Assembly: GCF_905147045.1 (NCBI RefSeq)
Contig: NC_065893.1
Span: 1,240,001-1,304,000, forward strand
Origin: Nymphalis io
Taxonomy: Eukaryota > Arthropoda > Insecta > Lepidoptera > Nymphalidae
Length of the DNA stretch: 64,000 nucleotides
Reading direction: 5' to 3'
This document shows, in pieces, positions 58,613-64,000 of the stretch (the first letter of the stretch is position 1; every line of letters begins with the position of its first letter). The translations under genes were made by a program, and so were the position numbers. The notes below the pieces were generated by a model. It saw only the letters and a program-made list of their open reading frames with translations. It was not told the DNA's origin and made no database searches.

Positions 58613-59904
58613 AAAGTATTAATTAATATTATAAAACTAATTAACTTATCTTTCAGTCACATTTTTATAAACACGAACATCGAAAATGTGTTTACCTGAA
58701 ACAAAGCAAAAGAAATAATGATTAATTAAATTGTTAAGTAGAGCGCAACGTAATGTCGGTATTAATATATAAACAAAAACACGAAAACAGTTATATTAAA
58801 TTGTATATAAATCATTATTATTTTCAAGGAATTTTTATCATATCTAGTTTTGAACGAACGCTGCTATACATAGTTATTCAATGTTTAATTCTTCTCTAAA
58901 TAGAATTCTTTTTAGGCTTTTAAGATTCTAGAGTTCTGACATATTAAAATTAGAAATTGGATAAATACGTCTAAAGCTAAGGCATTAACTCAACCCAATT
59001 AAAGTCTTACAGATGAAAAAAGTATTTGAGCGCTTTAATAAAACGACGTTTCTTGGAATAGAGTAGGTAGGATCTGAAAGTTCATACGTACAAGTTTACA
59101 TTAAAGTTATTAAGGTTTTCAACAGCATCCACTCTTTGCTATATAGAAAGATATATTTCAAAGCGAGTTAGCAAAAATAATTACTTATTCCATTTTAAAA
59201 AGCGAACTCAAATTATATATAACATATTATTGTCTATACACTTGTATAGTAAAGTACTTACTTTTGACTGACATTTTGAATTATACAAATACTGCCGCCA
59301 GTTCGAAATGTACTTTCAATCGAGAATACATACATGTATATACATTGCTAAGTGGTTAATTTTAGCAGTTTTATGTTATTACAAAAATATCTTAAGGCTA
59401 ATGTTCCTGAAAGCCACGTAAGTTGATCGTTCATAAACAAACAGTTTTATCAACACGCTTTACCATATATATGTAACGCGTGATGTAATTTTGACCCGTT
59501 CGACCCCTACGTCCTCTCAGTTCAGATGACCGATTGAAGGTGTAGTCACTTTCGTTTTTTTTATCTGGACCATCTTTTTTTATTGCCTTATTTGTCAAGC
59601 CCGTTTTATTAATATAATTTTTATATTTATTAAATGTCAACTACAATTCAAATTGAGAGCTTATTCATAAATTGTTTCATTGAATTTAAAAATGATACGA
59701 ATTTCTGTATATGATAGCCCAAGATTGGTATGAGTTTTTACACAGAGATAGCCTATAGGCCGGAGAGTGACATATATATATTATATAATGGAAACATGTT
59801 AATGAAACCGAAATGTAATGGACGATAAGAACAACTTATTTATAACATATATTGTATTTTTTATTTTTACCGATATCTTTGAACGTTTTGACGTTTAATT
59901 ACAA

Positions 59905-60126
59905 TAATAAAAACTAAGGAGAACTTGTATTATGGAATCCAGACAACTGATATTCTACATATACTACTTTTCTTTTTATAAATACATACTTATATAGATA
60001 ATTACATCGAGATTCAGGACAAACAGATATGTTCATGTACACAAATGTCTGTCCTGGGTGGAAATCGAACCCACAACCTTCGGCGTGAAAGGTAAGTATC
60101 TACCAACCACGCCAACCGGCCCGTCA
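59905..60126 (-). repeat. SINE family D
   Basis: GAGAACTTGTATTATGGAAT, CAACTGATATTCTACATATA, CCACGCCAACCGGCCCGTCA. The tail end at the left is lost. Confidence 0.87.
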
Positions 60127-60354
60127 AAGTCCGTTTGACGTTTTGAATGATTTAAACTTTATTCTATCGTCGGTGTATTTAACGTAACACTAAATGTAAA
60201 TACTAAAAATGTAAATACTATTTGACGACACAATTCGGTATTCGAATTTTGGAGATATGAACCAATTTAACCTTTCAATTTGTATAATAATTGTTTATAC
60301 ATTATCCATACAAGCGACACGATCAAAACCTAAGAAGTTTTGTAATTCGAAACA

Positions 60355-60550
60355 AATATAATTCGCCTCTTGCTCGGCAGTGAAGAAAACCATCGTGGAG
60401 AAGCATGCAAGGGTCGTATGAAATTATACTACGTGTTATCCACCCACTGGGCAGCATGGGTGGATAAAAAATAACTTTATAAACTTCAAACCTACTCTTC
60501 ACGGGGATGGTCTTTGCTCACTATTGAGAAATTCACAGGCTGTTACTTTA
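60355..60550 (+). repeat. SINE family A 3' part, diverged
   Basis: CAGTGAAGAAAACCATCGTG, TATCCACCCACTGGGCAGCA, AAACTTCAAACCTACTCTTC, TTCACAGGCTGTTACTTT. Confidence 0.65.
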
Positions 60551-60734
60551 CTTAATCTACGCGTTAATTTACAGCAAAGCAAACATAACGCGTTCGTAAC
60601 AGTTTGCATGTCAAAAGATCACACCAGTATGATTATTTTGCACTGAATACTTCGTTCTATCACAATTAGCGTAGTAACTCGTTCCACGTAAGTATAAACC
60701 GTACATGTCCTAGTTGTAATAAGAAACTGTTGTA

Positions 60735-60870
60735 ATTAAGATATTTAGTCGAAAAGCTGCTTCTGAGAAATTCCTGACAGAAAAACGCAATACGTTTTTA
60801 TTGACCCAGCTTGAACCCAAGACCTCGAGATATGCAGCCTTGTAATCTAGCTACTATACCAACGAGGCTG
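60735..60870 (-). repeat. SINE family B head part
   Basis: AAGCTGCTTCTGAGAAATTC, CTGACAGAAAAACGCAATAC, TTGAACCCAAGACCTCGAG, CTATACCAACGAGGC. Confidence 0.78.
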
Positions 60871-61059
60871 TATATTATATATGTTTGAGACTTGAGAAAT
60901 ATAATAAAAGTATTAATCTTTTATAATATATGACATATAATTTGAAAGTCGACTTAGAGCTCAGTTGTGAAGTATTTTGATTTGTAACATTGTTTATACA
61001 AATTAAAATTAATCTAAGTTGTAAACCATGAAATTACTGTGAATGTAAATCAGTGGTCA

Positions 61060-61215
61060 ACAATATGCGATCCAGCATTGATTGTCAAATTTGTTCAAAG
61101 AAAAAAATATTTTATTCAACTTACACAAGCACTATTTCGTCATTTAACAAAAATCTTTAAAATCCAAAGATACCATTGGTTCGGAATGTGGATTCTACCG
61201 AACCGACCGTTACTG
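61060..61215 (+). repeat. Repeat family E
   Basis: ATATTTTATTCAACTTACAC, CATTGGTTCGGAATGTGGAT, TCTACCGAACCG. The last block also occurs at 42290-42320 (GTAGATTCTACCGAGAAGAA). Confidence 0.5.
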
Positions 61216-61614
61216 TTTGCCGACAATTATGCATGAAAATTAATTAATTCTAACTCCACGCTTTTTTATCATACATATAATCATTTATCGAGTAACACGC
61301 CTTATTAATCAATTATTATTTAACATGAGATTTTAATTAATCAATTGGCTTAAAGATTACCTCTTTAGAACGATTAGTGTAATGATGAAATTAAAAAAAA
61401 AATCGTCCGTCTGTGAATTCATGTTTCTAGAGCGTGTGTAACACGTTCATTTCGGTGTTTATTTGAGCCTCCTGTTGCAATAATTGTGGTATGTAATACA
61501 TGGCAAATTGTTACTTATTTATTATATCCACGCAATAGGTTTTTTTTTATTTCGCTTAAAATTGAAAATGTTAAAAATAATAATCGTTTTAATCAGATTT
61601 TATAAAATTTTAAA

Positions 61615-61765
61615 AGGTATTTATTGAAGTGAAACTTTTTAGGCGGCAATTCGATATTCGAATTGGCTGGACGAGAATTGAGAGTAAGATTTTATGGACG
61701 TCACTTTTAGGCTTATTTCGTTACACGAGATAGAAGAAACGTATGACGCACAGAAAGAGAAAGAA
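61615..61765 (+). repeat. Widespread lepidopteran repeat, fragment
   Basis: ATTGAAGTGAAACTTTTTAG, GCGGCAATTCG, TTTTATGGACGTCACTTTTA, ACACGAGATAGAAGAAACGT. It resembles the body near 7870, probably a MITE or a non-autonomous element. Confidence 0.4.
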
Positions 61766-63339
61766 AGCTATATAATTAAGAAGTTTTACTTCTATCTTGT
61801 ACGGTACTTTTTATTATCATTTTTTACGTTATAAATAGTAATTAAAAAATAAATTACAAATATTATTTTAATCATCTTTTATATAACTTTATACATTAAG
61901 TATGTTTATTTTTCTTTTTTTCTTTAATATTGATCCTGCGACGTTTAGATAGGCCAATGAGCTTTGAAAATTATAAATATTAATAAATACAAATATAGCA
62001 TAAATAATTTTTACTTTACCAACTTTTTCAATCTTAAGTACTTAAACACGCTTGAATGGCTGAATAATTTCAGTTCAAGTCAATTACGTCGTGTAAAAAA
62101 TAATTCACGCGTTATGAAGCGAGGATATTGCAACTATTTTAATGTAACAGATAAACAATGCACTTTATTTGAAATGTGTGAATTCCTTGAAATAGAAATG
62201 AATAACATTCTCTAAATTTTTTCTGACTTTTGGGAGCAGATCTAATTGATAACTTATAAATACATTGCCCGGGGGGCTTGTGATGGAACCTACGACGTTT
62301 TTATAGAGGCTTAATTGGAAATCAAATACTTATAATTATCGTTGATTGGCTTTATTACTAAATTATTAAAAGGTAATATGTAACATGTGATTGAAATTCG
62401 TCATATATTGCATAATATAATACGCAATTGATTCAGTTATGTACCTGAGATAAGTTTGAGATGTTTTGAGTATTAAAATAATCTCTACTGTTGCTCGCAG
62501 ATAAGATATTTTTGAATAGATCCCTTTTCAATAAATAAACATTATAACAGTTTTATAATTTCTAGATAATAGAACAAAAGTTTTAATAATTTTTTTGTAT
62601 CCCTGGTTTTATCGTTTGGAAAAAACTATTTTGGTGCTTGTTCTTACAAGCCTTCTTGAATGAAGAGTAATGTTGATTAAAAATTTGAGTATTTTATTAT
62701 AGTAATATTAAACATAATGAAGTGATATAAAACAAAAACACGTTAGATTATTTAATTTTAAAATAATTCAAACATAAATGCTATATTTAATAAATGACGT
62801 AACATTTATAAAGCAATGCTTTCCGCGAAAGATAAAAACAGCAGATTTTACTTCCATTACACAATATATCGTCAGCTTAGCTTACATATACGATTTTGCT
62901 TAATTTCAAGATGACTGACGCGTTCTTGGCCTAGCTTCATGTTATTGGCATATTATTAGATTTGTTACATTACTTCCTTGTAATAAATATTCATTTGTAT
63001 GTTTCAAAATATCTTAAACGGATTTCGTTAAGACGAATTGGTAATACAATGACCCTTGGTAGTTTTTTTATATACATTAATTATGTTGCTCAGCCTACGA
63101 CCTGATTGAAAAACTTGCACAATATCAGCATTGCTATCTTTTTTCACCCCACACAGAATAACGAGATATCAATATTTTAGTCTTGTGTAATTTCGGTTAG
63201 CAAATTAGCAACTGATGGCTCACTTTTCATATTATTCAAGTCATGTTGCAATGTACAGTTCTTATATACAAAATACATTTATAGTATATACGCATAAATG
63301 CTTCTAATAGAACATACATAATATCCGAAGCACTAGAAT

Positions 63340-63455
63340 GTACCACTGCCAACTTCTTACCTCCAGGTTGCTACTAATAATCCGCCCCAGAATTTGATCC
63401 AAAAACCTTGAATCTCCGGCCTTTTGAGTTTTCCACTAGACCAACGAAGCATTTT
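63340..63455 (-). repeat. SINE family B head part, diverged
   Basis: GTACCACTGCCAACTTCTTA, TTGATCCAAAAACCTTGAAT, CTCCGGCCTTTTGAG, CACTAGACCAACGAAGC. Confidence 0.55.
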
Positions 63456-63774
63456 CATTTCTAATAATGTACTAAAACATGAATAAGCTACTTCACCATA
63501 CTAAAAAGAAACAGGTTATTTCCATTCATAAAATATTATTTCTCAGCGCAATATCAACCTTGAAATGAAACATGCAATAATAGTAGAAGATGTTAGAATT
63601 GTTAGACCCCGTGAAATGTAAGCGTGATTCACAGAAATGACACAATCAGAGGTCACTTTTGACTGGTCTTTTTTACAAACTAGTTGGTTAATATAACTGT
63701 ATCCAAGTAGCACAAATATTAGATGAACTGCATATATTATTGATATTGAAATATGTTTATGTATAGTAAGTGGA

Positions 63775-63890
63775 GCAGAGTCGAGATGATTGTATAGAAC
63801 GTGGTCACGGGTTCGAATTCGGGGAAGCACTACTAAGTTAGAAATATGTGTTTAATGTTCAACGTTTGTTAAAGGAAAATCGCCTAAAGA
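63775..63890 (+). repeat. SINE family A head, diverged
   Basis: GAGTCGAGATGATTGTATAG, TCACGGGTTCGAATTCGGGG, AAGCACTACTAAGTTAG. Confidence 0.6.
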
Positions 63891-64000
63891 AATTTACAAT
63901 AAAGTTTTTTTATCATTTCTTTCTCCAGAAACTTTTGCGTCAGAGTCATTCGAGTTTACATTTTTATGTCAAGCTCCAAATAAGTACTTTTAAATCGGAA

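Larger units (their letters stand above)
30773..64000. other. Region upstream of the visible ACE-like exons; repeats and AT-rich DNA
   Basis: 33 kb in which I found no confident exon on either strand, apart from the candidate blocks at 52463-52524 and 40597-40690. It is probably ACE-like intron, or upstream flank if the 5' exons are lost. The AT-rich stretches 31970-33390, 33610-34110, 37480-38960, 43270-44080, 49800-51080, 55570-56950, 58615-59900 and 61770-63330 hold nothing I can name. Confidence 0.6.

Noticed and set aside
59431..59640. 69-codon minus-strand frame rich in Lys/Asn
   Set aside because: Composition follows the AT-rich DNA; no homology seen.
1..64000. CRISPR, phage, bacterial operon or endogenous virus
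   Set aside because: No spaced direct repeats, ribosome sites, or viral genes were seen; the sequence is animal nuclear DNA with introns and SINEs.

Overview
The window looks like nuclear DNA of a lepidopteran insect, probably a butterfly. This rests on AT-rich introns, short exons with GT/AG borders, insect-type protein domains, and very dense short retroposons of lepidopteran type (three tRNA-headed SINE families, and one family that runs from a CTGGTGGTAGGG start to a CTATTCTATAAAA end). There is nothing bacterial or viral: no operon, CRISPR array or rRNA. The species is not resolved.

Two genes are supported, both on the minus strand. (1) The three 3' exons of an angiotensin-converting-enzyme-like peptidyl-dipeptidase (M2 family) lie at 30772-30632, 22722-22534 and 21020-20894. 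All junction phases agree. The protein ends in a hydrophobic tail that suggests membrane attachment. The exons carrying the zinc site were not found, so they probably lie beyond base 64000, across an intron of at least 33 kb. (2) Downstream on the same strand, exons at 3289-3163, 1935-1824 and 1262-1152, plus a possible partial exon at 35-1, encode an EMI domain, a CCxGF motif and an EGF-like repeat. This is the plan of the insect Nimrod A/Draper family of phagocytosis-type receptors. A further exon-like block at 4621-4433 may be its upstream exon or part of another gene. The gene runs off the left edge.

Everything else is intergenic or intronic and is largely built of repeats. Family A is a tRNA-headed SINE of about 300 bp. 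Family B is a tRNA-headed SINE of about 350 bp with an (ATT)n tail. Family C is a retroposon of about 295 bp without an obvious tRNA head, present in some 20 copies. Family D is a tRNA-Glu-like SINE of about 260 bp with an ATT tail. Also present are RTE-type LINE 3' ends with short tandem tails, one fresh poly-A retroposon with a 12-bp target duplication, MITE-like inverted-repeat elements, and TA microsatellites.

The most unusual signal is a series of long perfect or near-perfect fold-back hairpins. Most of them sit inside SINE copies, where part of the expected sequence is replaced by the reverse complement of its neighbour. This is the footprint expected of local template switching during replication. 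Two candidate coding pieces (52524-52463 minus, 40597-40690 plus) remain unassigned.
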